The notes under the pieces were generated by a model. The model did not search any database, had not been told where the DNA came from, and saw nothing but the letters and a program-made list of their open reading frames with translations. A stretch of DNA of 64,000 bases from Methylophilales bacterium MBRSF5 (lineage in GTDB: Bacteria > Pseudomonadota > Gammaproteobacteria > Burkholderiales > Methylophilaceae), in NCBI GenBank assembly GCA_001044335.1, contig CP011001.1, forward strand, positions 186,001 through 250,000. Direction: 5' to 3'. The position numbers were made by a program, and so were the translations under genes. Position 1 is the first letter of the stretch, and each line of letters begins with the position of its first letter. Positions 49,561 to 58,657 of this stretch are shown here, piece after piece.

Positions 49561-50549
49561 TGAAGGTTGCGGTTCTAGGTGCAGGCGCATGGGGGACTGC
49601 TTTAGCAATACAGGCGGCAAAAGCTTTCCCGGTAAAATTATGGGCCCGAGACTCTGGCCACGTCTCTGGTATGAAAAAAGCCCGTTCCAATCCAAAGTAT
49701 CTTGGTGATTTTACTTTCCCCGATCAGCTTGAATTAACATCTTCATTAGATGAGGCAGTATTATCATCAGATATAGTTATTTCATCAGTGCCAACATCCG
49801 CTTTTGTAGAGATAATTCAAAATATACAGACTATTGATCCTAATAAATCTATCATATGGACTAACAAGGGACTTGAGGCTGGTTCTAGTCTTTTTCCACA
49901 TGAAATAATTCAAGACTATCTTGTAAACAAAGAACTTGCTTATGGCGTCTTATCTGGACCAAGCTTCGCAGCTGAATTAGTAAGAGATCTTCCTACGGCA
50001 GTGACTCTTGCAACTACAAACCCAGAATTATCTAACTCTGTAGCAAAAATATTCCACCATGGCAGCATGCGCGTGTATCTGAGTGATGACATTGCTGGCG
50101 TAACGGTTGGTGGCTCCTTAAAAAATATTATTGCAATAGCCTCTGGAATATCTGATGGTATGGGTTTTGGAAATAATGCACGGGCTGCCTTAATAACTAG
50201 AGGAATAGCTGAAATAACCCGATTTGGAAAGGCATTGAATGCATCTGAAGATACCTTCATAGGTTTGGCGGGAATTGGTGATTTATTGCTTACATGTACC
50301 GGTCAGTACTCACGTAATCGTGAGGTTGGTATTCGGTTAGCGGAAGGTAAAAGTTTAGATGAAATTCTTTCATCTCTTGGTCATGTTGCCGAGGGTGTTA
50401 ATGCTTGTTATGAAGTATTTAATAGAATTAAGCATGAAAACATTGATATGCCTATTACTTGTGAAGTGTATCGTGTATTGACTAATGAGATATCTGCTAA
50501 AGCCGCAGTAAAAAATCTGTTGTCACGATCATTGACAACAGAAAATTAA
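49560..50549 (+). CDS. gpsA: Glycerol-3-phosphate dehydrogenase [NAD(P)+]
   Basis: Makes sn-glycerol 3-phosphate for phospholipids. 329 residues with Rossmann motif VLGAGAWGTALA, LSGPSFAAEL, the catalytic Lys in GGSLKNIIAIASG and GLAGIGDLLLTC. Start overlaps the preceding stop by 1 nt. Confidence 0.97.
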   Translation: MKVAVLGAGAWGTALAIQAAKAFPVKLWARDSGHVSGMKKARSNPKYLGDFTFPDQLELTSSLDEAVLSSDIVISSVPTSAFVEIIQNIQTIDPNKSIIWTNKGLEAGSSLFPHEIIQDYLVNKELAYGVLSGPSFAAELVRDLPTAVTLATTNPELSNSVAKIFHHGSMRVYLSDDIAGVTVGGSLKNIIAIASGISDGMGFGNNARAALITRGIAEITRFGKALNASEDTFIGLAGIGDLLLTCTGQYSRNREVGIRLAEGKSLDEILSSLGHVAEGVNACYEVFNRIKHENIDMPITCEVYRVLTNEISAKAAVKNLLSRSLTTEN

Positions 50550-51010
50550 ATACTCCCTAAGAAATTATTTTGCCTCCAGGCTTCGTATAAAATAATAGAC
50601 ACTGTATTAGCTAAATTAATACTCCGACTATTCTCTGCCATCGGCACCCTTAGTAAATGATTAGGTTCAATTTGATTCCTTATAGAATCAGGCAAACCTC
50701 GAGTTTCCGGGCCAAACATAAAGAAATCATCAGGTTTGAAACTTACTGAGTGGTAATATTCTTTTCCCTTGGTTGTTATTCCAAACAAGTTGATATTTTT
50801 ATTCTTTGATAAAAAATCAGAATAGTTCTCATAGATGACATATAACTCATCTTTTATATAATCTAAACCAGCTCTCCGCAAAGTTTTTTCACTCAATTCA
50901 AACCCTAGAGGTTTTATGAGGTGCAATTTACAATTAGAGTTAGAACAAAGTCTAATAATATTTCCGGTATTAGGTGGAATTTCTGGCTCATAGAGGACAA
51001 TATTAAACAT
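50546..51010 (-). CDS. trmL: tRNA (cytidine(34)-2'-O)-methyltransferase TrmL
   Basis: SPOUT methyltransferase acting on the wobble position of leucine tRNAs. 154 residues; YEPEIPPNTGNIIRLC, FGPETRGLP and the knotted C-terminal MAENSRSINLANTVSIILYE motif are typical. Converges on gpsA with a 4-nt overlap. Confidence 0.94.
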   Translation of the reverse strand: MFNIVLYEPEIPPNTGNIIRLCSNSNCKLHLIKPLGFELSEKTLRRAGLDYIKDELYVIYENYSDFLSKNKNINLFGITTKGKEYYHSVSFKPDDFFMFGPETRGLPDSIRNQIEPNHLLRVPMAENSRSINLANTVSIILYEAWRQNNFLGSI

Positions 51011-51070
51011 TTGATTATTTTTTATACATTAGTTAATTAATTTTCATTTTTAGTTTACTTCATCTGATAT

Positions 51071-51076
51071 TATAAT
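51071..51076 (+). promoter_or_regulatory. Candidate -10 of the biotin operon
   Basis: TATAAT 24 nt upstream of the bioB ATG in the trmL/bioB divergent gap; no good -35 is visible at 16-18 nt. Confidence 0.35.
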
Positions 51077-51099
51077 ATTTAAATAAAAAAAGGATTAAT

Positions 51100-52080
51100 A
51101 TGGACCAACCCATTCATTTTAATAAAATTGATAAGAATTTATCAAGTGATCAGTCAATATCGATTGAATATATTAGCTCTTTGTTTGAAAAACCTTTTAA
51201 TGATTTAATTTTTCAGGCGCATCAAGTGCATAGAGAAAACTTTAACCCCAATCAGGTTCAGTTAAGTACATTGCTATCAATTAAAACTGGAGGATGTTCA
51301 GAAGACTGTGCTTACTGTCCCCAATCCGCAAGGTATGACACTGATGTAGAAAATGAAAAGATATTGGCCCTCGAAGAGGTTATTCATGCAGCTAAAGAAG
51401 CAAAAGCTTCCGGTGCAACTCGTTTTTGCATGGGTGCTGCCTGGCGAAGTCCAAAACAAAAAGATTTAGATCTAGTAAAAGATATGATTACAGAAGTAAA
51501 GAAATTAGGCATGGAGTCATGTGCAACTCTTGGTATGCTGGATGGGGATCAGGCAAAGCAGTTAAAAGACGTTGGGTTAGATTACTATAATCATAACTTA
51601 GATACTTCGCCAGAATTTTACGGAGATATTATAAGCACCAGAACTTACGAGGATCGACTTGACACATTAAAGAATGTTCGTGATCAGGGTATTAATGTTT
51701 GTTGTGGTGGAATTGTCGGGATGGGAGAGTCGCTTACTGAAAGGGCTGGGTTATTAGCTCAGTTGTCCAACCTCACACCTCAGCCGGAAAGTGTTCCCAT
51801 TAATCTTTTGACACAAGTGGAAGGAACACCACTATTTGGTCAAGCGGAGTTAGACCATTTTGATTTTGTTAGAACAATTGCTGTAGCAAGAATCGTTATG
51901 CCAAAGAGCTATGTGCGCTTGTCAGCAGGGCGAGAAAAAATGAATGAATCCACACAAGCCCTGGCATTTTTTGCTGGTGCTAATTCAATCTTTTATGGTG
52001 ATGAGCTTTTAACCACAGATAATCCAGCATCTGAAAAGGATCAGGAGTTGTTAAAAAAACTTGGAATCAAAACCAATTAA
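51100..52080 (+). CDS. bioB: Biotin synthase
   Basis: Radical-SAM enzyme inserting sulfur into dethiobiotin. 326 residues; [11 protein letters not shown] supplies the 4Fe-4S ligands Cys66, Cys70 and Cys73, and [13 protein letters not shown] and SAGREKM line the active site. First gene of a five-gene biotin operon with 3-nt spacing to bioF. Confidence 0.97.
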   Translation: MDQPIHFNKIDKNLSSDQSISIEYISSLFEKPFNDLIFQAHQVHRENFNPNQVQLSTLLSIKTGGCSEDCAYCPQSARYDTDVENEKILALEEVIHAAKEAKASGATRFCMGAAWRSPKQKDLDLVKDMITEVKKLGMESCATLGMLDGDQAKQLKDVGLDYYNHNLDTSPEFYGDIISTRTYEDRLDTLKNVRDQGINVCCGGIVGMGESLTERAGLLAQLSNLTPQPESVPINLLTQVEGTPLFGQAELDHFDFVRTIAVARIVMPKSYVRLSAGREKMNESTQALAFFAGANSIFYGDELLTTDNPASEKDQELLKKLGIKTN

Positions 52081-52083
52081 TTA

Positions 52084-53220
52084 ATGATTGAAAAAGATAT
52101 AGCTATAGAACTTCAAGATATTGAAGAAAAAAAATTATTGAGAAATAGGGAAGATAGAAATAAAAACTTTTTAAATTTTTCAGATAACGATTACCTTGGT
52201 CTTAGAAAAAATAAAAGCATTTCAAGAGCCATGAAAAAATCAATCGACGAGTTTGGAAATGGCTCAGGTGCATCCCATCTCATTTCAGGCCACTTTCGAA
52301 GCCACAGCAATCTAGAGTTAAAATTGGCAAATATACTTAATTTTGAAGATGGTCTTTTTTACCATAGCGGGTTCAACGCGAATGTATCTTTTTTTAAAAA
52401 TATAATAAAAGGCGAGTTTGATATTTTCTTAGATAAACTTTGTCATGCATCTATCTATGATGGAATGTTTTCAACTCAATCACCAATCACTCGTTACCCA
52501 CATCTCGATTATGATTTTCTTGAACAAAAATTAAAAAATTCAACAAAAGAAAATAAAATTATAGTGACCGATAGTGTATTTAGCATGGATGGTGATATCG
52601 CAGATTTATCAAGGCTATATTCATTATCCATAAAATATAAAACTTATTTATACATTGATGATGCTCATGGGTTTGGAGTCTATGGCTCCAAAGGATTAGG
52701 GTTACTTGAGAGTCAGGTGGGGGTTGACATAGATAAAAGTAATATTATTCATCTCACAACATTTGGCAAATCTGCAGGGCTAACGGGAGCTATGATTTGC
52801 GGATCAAAAAAAATCATTGATTATCTAAAACAAAAATCACGAGAATATATTTATACAACCGCCTCACCTCCGTATCTTGCTGATGGAATTTTAAAGTCAA
52901 TTGACTTAATAATGAATGGCGAAAAATTAAGAAAGAAGTTAAATAAAAATATTAATTTATTTCGAAATTTGATTCATAAAAAACAGTTACTAATGAATGT
53001 CGATGGGCCAATACAACCTATCTTGATAAAAGATAATGAATTGGTAATAAATATTCAAAAAGAACTTTTAGAAAAAAAAATTCATGTTGCAGCTATTCGC
53101 TCGCCGACTGTCCCGTTTTCAGAATCAAGACTGAGGATCAGCATATCTGCAAGACATTCAAAAAATGACATTATTCATTTAGCTGACGCTCTGAATAGTT
53201 CACTTTCAAATGTTAATTGA
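52084..53220 (+). CDS. bioF: 8-amino-7-oxononanoate synthase
   Basis: PLP enzyme joining pimeloyl-ACP and alanine. 378 residues with SDNDYLGLR near the N-terminus, DDAHGFG, and the PLP lysine Lys229 in TTFGKSAG. Overlaps bioH by 11 nt. Confidence 0.95.
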   Translation: MIEKDIAIELQDIEEKKLLRNREDRNKNFLNFSDNDYLGLRKNKSISRAMKKSIDEFGNGSGASHLISGHFRSHSNLELKLANILNFEDGLFYHSGFNANVSFFKNIIKGEFDIFLDKLCHASIYDGMFSTQSPITRYPHLDYDFLEQKLKNSTKENKIIVTDSVFSMDGDIADLSRLYSLSIKYKTYLYIDDAHGFGVYGSKGLGLLESQVGVDIDKSNIIHLTTFGKSAGLTGAMICGSKKIIDYLKQKSREYIYTTASPPYLADGILKSIDLIMNGEKLRKKLNKNINLFRNLIHKKQLLMNVDGPIQPILIKDNELVINIQKELLEKKIHVAAIRSPTVPFSESRLRISISARHSKNDIIHLADALNSSLSNVN

Positions 53221-53965
53221 GTCATTAGGCGCAGGTCATCCTATAATCTTCATTCATGGATGGGCCATGAATAAAGATGTGTTCAAGCCATTTTTTGAAA
53301 AGCTTGATAAAAATAAATATCAACTTCTATTCTTTGATTTGCCTGAAATGGATGAAAATGATGCCTGGGAGAAATGTATCAATCAGATCAATGACGAGAT
53401 ACAAAATTATAACTATGATTCTTTTGACCTTTTTGGGTGGTCCTTAGGCGGTCAAATTGCAATAGAAATTTATCGATTAAATAGGGAAAAGGTAAAAAAA
53501 ATTACACTTACCTCATCAACACCAATTTTCGTAAACAATGATTTATGGAAGTTTGGACTCAATGAAGTTATTTTTGAAAATTTTGCAAAGTCGATTATGA
53601 GTGATCAAAAGAAAACTTTGACCAATTTTTTTAATCTACAACTATTAGGCCAAGAGAACAAAAAAGCTATCCTAAATTATTTAATAAAATGTGTTGCATC
53701 TAAAGATATTAATATTAATTCGCTTAAATTTTATTTGTCACATATGAAAAATAATAACTTTTTAACATTTATGGGTAATATGAATTGCGATATTTATTTA
53801 ATTGCTGGGGATCAAGATAAAATTGTTCCTATTCAATCACAAACATTCATGCAAAAAAATATTAAGAATGTAAAAAAAACAAAATTTATCAATAAAGCCT
53901 CGCATGTTCCTTTTTTATCACATCCTGATGAATGTGCTACCTATCTTGATGATATTTATTCATGA
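53210..53965 (+). CDS. bioH: Pimeloyl-ACP methyl ester carboxylesterase
   Basis: Alpha/beta hydrolase that releases the methyl ester made by BioC. 251 residues; oxyanion HGWAMN, nucleophile Ser78 in GWSLGG, Asp in AGDQDKIVP and His in KASHVPFLSHP form the triad. Flanked by bioF and bioC, which supports BioH over a general esterase. Confidence 0.92.
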   Translation: MLIESLGAGHPIIFIHGWAMNKDVFKPFFEKLDKNKYQLLFFDLPEMDENDAWEKCINQINDEIQNYNYDSFDLFGWSLGGQIAIEIYRLNREKVKKITLTSSTPIFVNNDLWKFGLNEVIFENFAKSIMSDQKKTLTNFFNLQLLGQENKKAILNYLIKCVASKDININSLKFYLSHMKNNNFLTFMGNMNCDIYLIAGDQDKIVPIQSQTFMQKNIKNVKKTKFINKASHVPFLSHPDECATYLDDIYS

Positions 53966-54783
53966 ATAAATTAAAAAAAATTAAAGATTTCAACAGTGCA
54001 GCAGAACATTACGATCGGGATGCTGTAATGCAATCAATAATTGCCGAGGAGTTGATCGATAGACTAAATTATATAAAAATAAATCCCAAGCGAATATTGG
54101 ATATTGGTTCTGCAACAGGAAAAAATTCAATCTTATTGGAAAAGATTTTTCCAAAAGCGGAGATATATGAGCTTGATTTTTCATTAGATATGTTAAAAGT
54201 ATCAATGAATAAAAGAACTTTTTTTAATAAATTGTTTTCATCTAAAAAAAGATATTTTGTGAATGCTGATATGGATCAATTACCATTTCATGACAATACT
54301 TTTGATCTAATCATTTCTAGCAATTCAATTCAATGGTCTGAGAATGTTGATCTACTATTCAAAAATATAAATAATATATTAACTATTGATGGCTTATTTT
54401 TGTTTTCCTCTTTTTTAAAAAATACATTAATTGAATTACAACAATTTAAAGCTAATGAGTTAACCCAAAATTTCTTAACGATTCAAGAATATGCTGGGAT
54501 ATTAAATAATAATAATTTTTACGATCCAGTTTTAATAAGAGATGAGTATCAAAATCAATATGACGATGCATTATCAGCATTGCGTGATTTAAAAAAAATT
54601 GGAGTGACAAAATCGGAGGATTCTAATAAAAGCCTCAGAGGAAAAAATTATTTATTAAAACTGATTGATCATTTAGATCAATTTAAAAAAAATAATAAAA
54701 ACATCCTCAGTTATGAAGTAATTCTGGGCCATGCCTGGAAAATTCGAAATGCAGAAGAACATGTTATAAGGTTAATGAAGTAA
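53962..54783 (+). CDS. bioC: Malonyl-ACP O-methyltransferase
   Basis: SAM methyltransferase that starts pimelate synthesis. 273 residues with FNSAAEHYDRDAVMQ at the N-terminus, SAM motif ILDIGSATGKNS and SSNSIQW. It overlaps bioH by 4 nt and bioD by 1 nt. Confidence 0.93.
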   Translation: MNKLKKIKDFNSAAEHYDRDAVMQSIIAEELIDRLNYIKINPKRILDIGSATGKNSILLEKIFPKAEIYELDFSLDMLKVSMNKRTFFNKLFSSKKRYFVNADMDQLPFHDNTFDLIISSNSIQWSENVDLLFKNINNILTIDGLFLFSSFLKNTLIELQQFKANELTQNFLTIQEYAGILNNNNFYDPVLIRDEYQNQYDDALSALRDLKKIGVTKSEDSNKSLRGKNYLLKLIDHLDQFKKNNKNILSYEVILGHAWKIRNAEEHVIRLMK

Positions 54784-55415
54784 TGAAAAAATTTTTCATC
54801 ACTGGTACTGGCACAGGTATTGGTAAAACATATATTACCTCTGCCATTCTAAAAAATATCTTATCGAGAAAAAAAATTATTGGTATTAAACCCATTGCTG
54901 CTGGATTTAGTCAGAATTCAATAAATGAAGATGTCCAGACCCTCTTAGATTGCCAGGCTTCAATTAATGACCATCATAAAATTAATTTTTACTCCTTAAA
55001 AAAAGCTGTCTCCCCTCATATTGGAACAGAAGAGGAGGGTATGCAAATTGACTTTAATCTTATTAAACAAAAGATAAATGATCTAGAAAACGAATACGAT
55101 CGTATTCTGGTTGAGGGTGTTGGGGGTTTATTATCCCCGGTGGACCAATCTAGGACGAATCTAGACCTGATTCGCCATCTAGATATTCCTGTAATTGTAA
55201 TTATAGGGTTAAAACTCGGATGTATAAATGATGCCTTACTAACTCAGCACGTACTCGAATCAAATGGTATTAAGGCAGCTGGATGGGTCGGGAATCTCAT
55301 TGATCCTGAGATGGATGAGGTTGACAAAAATATTGAATATTTAAAACAAAATATCAAATCGAAATGCCTAGGCATCGCGAGGCACAATGATTCTAATTTT
55401 AAATTAAATATATAG
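54783..55415 (+). CDS. bioD: Dethiobiotin synthetase
   Basis: ATP-dependent carboxylase closing the ureido ring. 210 residues; P-loop FITGTGTGIGKTYITS, KPIAAG and EGVGGLLSP are intact. Its 3' end overlaps convergent nadD by 12 nt. The upstream step, BioA, is not in this operon. Confidence 0.95.
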   Translation: MKKFFITGTGTGIGKTYITSAILKNILSRKKIIGIKPIAAGFSQNSINEDVQTLLDCQASINDHHKINFYSLKKAVSPHIGTEEEGMQIDFNLIKQKINDLENEYDRILVEGVGGLLSPVDQSRTNLDLIRHLDIPVIVIIGLKLGCINDALLTQHVLESNGIKAAGWVGNLIDPEMDEVDKNIEYLKQNIKSKCLGIARHNDSNFKLNI

Positions 55416-56024
55416 TTTATTTTTTATGATGTAATTAAGCACATCCTCGGAAATTAAATTCTGAACATCTTCGATGCGCTGATTTTTAATTATTTTTTTT
55501 ATTTCACTGGATGAAGCATCATAGCCATCTCCATCGTGGTAATACAGACAGTTATTTTGTTGACTTTGAAATTCTTTGAAATTTTTTACTATATCAATCT
55601 TTTTTGTTTTTGCTATCCGATGAAAGTCATCAATATCTGATTTTCTCTTTATGACAATTATCTTTACTAACTCTGTAATTTTCTTCCAGTCTTTCCATCT
55701 ATCAAAGCTGTAAAAACAATCTTCTCCAAATACAAGAACAAGTTGTGGGTATGTTTTTAGGTAATATTTAATGGTATCTATTGAAAAGGTAATTTGGTCT
55801 GATTGATTCACCTCATAATTACTTACTTCGACATCTTTGGTTGCAGCATTTATCATATTAATACGATGTCTTGCTTCTGTTAAATTTTTATTGAAGGCAG
55901 ATACTCCGGTTGGGACAAGAATAATATTTTTAAAATTTAATAATTTGAGTTGATTGATAATATATTGATGGCCATTATGAAAGGGATCAAAAGCACCGCC
56001 AAACAGCGCAACATTATTTTGCAT
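55404..56024 (-). CDS. nadD: Nicotinate-nucleotide adenylyltransferase
   Basis: Makes deamido-NAD. 206 residues with FGGAFDPFHNGHQY and the C-terminal DASSSEIKK nucleotide-binding motif. Its start touches the proA stop. The usual downstream rsfS and rlmH are absent; bioD converges here. Confidence 0.94.
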   Translation of the reverse strand: MQNNVALFGGAFDPFHNGHQYIINQLKLLNFKNIILVPTGVSAFNKNLTEARHRINMINAATKDVEVSNYEVNQSDQITFSIDTIKYYLKTYPQLVLVFGEDCFYSFDRWKDWKKITELVKIIVIKRKSDIDDFHRIAKTKKIDIVKNFKEFQSQQNNCLYYHDGDGYDASSSEIKKIIKNQRIEDVQNLISEDVLNYIIKNKLYI

Positions 56025-57274
56025 TATGAGCGAGTTTGCCCTTCGCCATAGACAATATATTTTTCTGACGTTAATCCCTCAAGGCCAACAGGCCCACGAG
56101 CATGAAATTTATCAGTAGAGATTCCCACTTCTGCTCCTAGGCCGTACTCAAAACCGTCTGCAAATCTTGTTGAGGTATTAACCATCACACTAGATGAATC
56201 TATTAACTTTAAAAAAGTTTGTGCATGAGTATAATTTTCCGTGATTATAGCTTCAGTATGTTTAGATGAATGTTTGTTAATAAAGTCTATCCCTGCTTTT
56301 AGAGAATGAACAATCTTAATGGATATGATTGGTGCTAAATATTCTTCAAAAAAATCTTCAGAAGTGGCTTTTGTTATGTTGGTAAGTATCTTGCATGTCT
56401 CATTGCAGCCGCGTATTTCAACTTTATGTTTTTTAAATTTAGATGCAATTTTTTTTAAAAATTGATCAGCAATTGATTTATGAACAACAAGTGACTCTAG
56501 CGTATTGCATGTCCCATACCTTTGGGTTTTTGAATTTTCAACTATATTAATTGCCTGATTTATTGACGCAAACTCGTCAACATAAATATGACAATTTCCA
56601 TCAAGATGTTTAATAACTGGTATTTTGGCATTATCACTAATATTTTTGATTAAACCTTTCCCGCCCCTAGGAATGATGACATCAATATAGTCTTTTACCG
56701 TGATCAGGTCGGCAACTAATGATCGATCAGTTTTATTTACTATTTGTACTGCATTTGGAGGAAGCTTAGCTAATTGCAATGCCTTTTGAATTAGCTTCCC
56801 TAAAAATAAATTTGAGTGAAGAGCTTCAGAACCGCCTCTTAAGATTACAGAATTTCCTGATTTAACCGCAAGGGCAGCTACATCAATAGTAACATTAGGC
56901 CTGGATTCATAAATTATTAATATGACTCCAAGTGGGACTCGCATTTTTCCAATTTTTAAACCATTTGGCCTAACATTGATATTTTCAATATTTCCTATCG
57001 GGTCATTTAAAGAATGAATATTTCTTAAACCTTCACACATTGAATCTAACGTCTTACCATTGATAACTAGTCGATCAATAAAGGCTGGATCCAAATCATT
57101 TTTTTTTGCTAGGCTTAAATCTTTTTTGTTTTCACTAATAATTTTTGTCTTGTTAGACATTAATTGTTTTTCAAGATGTAAAAGAAATTCATTCTTAGAT
57201 AATGATGATGCATTTGCAATTGAGGCCGAATCTGTTTTTGCATTAATAAGAAGATTTTTTAAATATTTATCCAT
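56024..57274 (-). CDS. proA: Gamma-glutamyl phosphate reductase
   Basis: Second step of proline synthesis, making glutamate 5-semialdehyde. 416 residues; catalytic Cys256 in QRYGTCNTLESLVV, plus VILIIYESRPNVT and DGFEYGLGAEVGIS. Overlaps holA by 8 nt. Confidence 0.96.
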   Translation of the reverse strand: MDKYLKNLLINAKTDSASIANASSLSKNEFLLHLEKQLMSNKTKIISENKKDLSLAKKNDLDPAFIDRLVINGKTLDSMCEGLRNIHSLNDPIGNIENINVRPNGLKIGKMRVPLGVILIIYESRPNVTIDVAALAVKSGNSVILRGGSEALHSNLFLGKLIQKALQLAKLPPNAVQIVNKTDRSLVADLITVKDYIDVIIPRGGKGLIKNISDNAKIPVIKHLDGNCHIYVDEFASINQAINIVENSKTQRYGTCNTLESLVVHKSIADQFLKKIASKFKKHKVEIRGCNETCKILTNITKATSEDFFEEYLAPIISIKIVHSLKAGIDFINKHSSKHTEAIITENYTHAQTFLKLIDSSSVMVNTSTRFADGFEYGLGAEVGISTDKFHARGPVGLEGLTSEKYIVYGEGQTRS

Positions 57275-58178
57275 TACGTGCCTTTAAAAAACAAATTTGT
57301 AAAATTTTTTTTATTTCCAACTTAGCATCAAGATCAATATATTGACCTTTACTTATTTTATCAACTAAGTGAATTTTTTGAATAATATTTTCTAAAAGTT
57401 TGAGACTCATCTTTGACGAAGCAGCTTGGCAAAATTTTGAAAGATCTCCAAATAACCTTAAATTTTTCAAATTAATGCTTGAATCATTTTTATAACGATA
57501 AACAGCTTTAAAAAACCAAAATAATAAACTATTGAATTGAATTGGATCATTTAAGGATTGTAAAAATTTTTCAACTTTATTAATAAAAACTTCTTGTTTG
57601 TCTTTAAAAATAGATGCAATGATATCAAAGCCTTCATAGCTTGACTGGTTATCAATATTATTTTTTGTGTATAAGGTTTTTAATTTCAAAACATTATGGA
57701 GTGCTAAATAATTATTTGCAGTAGCGACCTCAATTGAGTTTATCTCGTCTGATGTTAAATCAATACTATAAGAGTTTATTAAATAAGCAAGATATTTGTT
57801 TTTTTCAAATTCTTTGATCTCTGTGTCAATAAATAATGAATTTAATCCTTCAAAATCAATTTTATCCTTTTTTGAGTATTTGATAATGAAAACGTTTTCA
57901 CTTGAATTTTCTCTTAATATCGCATTAATTTTGGGAATATTTTTTGCATTTTTTATATTTATTTTTATCAAGTGCCTTTCTCCAAACAAATCTTGCGAAA
58001 GGTATTGATTCAGTTCGTCTTCAAAGGAGATTTCATTGATGTCTATAGATAGATCTTTAATTCCTAAATTAACTTTTATCTCATGAATGCAATGATCAGA
58101 AATACATGCATCATGATCGTATAAGAAAAAAATATTATGTTTTTTTATCACATCGGATGTGAGATCAAAAACTTTCAA
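57267..58178 (-). CDS. holA: DNA polymerase III subunit delta
   Basis: Clamp-loader delta subunit, 303 residues. Sequence is diverged, but the N-terminal IFFLYDHDACISD, the central LAYLINSYSIDLTSDEIN helix region and the place between lptE and proA fit HolA. Confidence 0.86.
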   Translation of the reverse strand: MKVFDLTSDVIKKHNIFFLYDHDACISDHCIHEIKVNLGIKDLSIDINEISFEDELNQYLSQDLFGERHLIKINIKNAKNIPKINAILRENSSENVFIIKYSKKDKIDFEGLNSLFIDTEIKEFEKNKYLAYLINSYSIDLTSDEINSIEVATANNYLALHNVLKLKTLYTKNNIDNQSSYEGFDIIASIFKDKQEVFINKVEKFLQSLNDPIQFNSLLFWFFKAVYRYKNDSSINLKNLRLFGDLSKFCQAASSKMSLKLLENIIQKIHLVDKISKGQYIDLDAKLEIKKILQICFLKARNG

Positions 58179-58180
58179 TT

Positions 58181-58657
58181 TTATTTTCCTATATTATTAA
58201 TTTCGGTGATAAGTGACCTGGATAGTTGCTCAATCATAGAATCTTTGAGGTACCCTTCCTCCGCACGTGCTGCATTATAAAGGGTGGGATCATATGTATA
58301 TTCTCTTATAGACTCTAATTTTCTTGGTTCAGACCATTTGCCTTTCGTTTTAAATCTGTACTCAATAGTATGGATGAGTTCAAATTCTCCAACTTGACCG
58401 TTACCTGCAAGAGATAAAATTCTTTTTGCAAAATTATTAGACATAATTTCAATAACCAAATCAGCAGCTTCACCATTATTTTTTTTAATATCAGTAAATG
58501 AAAACTGCTTATCAACAAGTTTTGATATTTCAGAGGAATCACCGATGATTGAATAGGATTGATAATCAAGATCAATAGGTTTTCTTAGCTGAAAACCGCA
58601 TGAATTTAATATTAAAAATAGCGATAGATAAATAATTAAAAATTTATTTTTTCTCAT
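58181..58657 (-). CDS. lptE: LPS-assembly lipoprotein LptE
   Basis: A 158-residue lipoprotein with lipobox LILNSCGFQLR (acylated Cys20), the standard N-terminal pattern of LptE, which plugs the LptD barrel for LPS export. Its 5' end overlaps leuS by 4 nt in the conserved leuS-lptE-holA order. Confidence 0.92.
   Translation of the reverse strand: MRKNKFLIIYLSLFLILNSCGFQLRKPIDLDYQSYSIIGDSSEISKLVDKQFSFTDIKKNNGEAADLVIEIMSNNFAKRILSLAGNGQVGEFELIHTIEYRFKTKGKWSEPRKLESIREYTYDPTLYNAARAEEGYLKDSMIEQLSRSLITEINNIGK

Noticed and set aside
51011-51099. Possible BirA operator upstream of bioB
   Set aside because: No TTGTAAACC-type inverted repeat could be found; AGTTAATTAA and AGTTTACTT are not arranged as the known half-sites.
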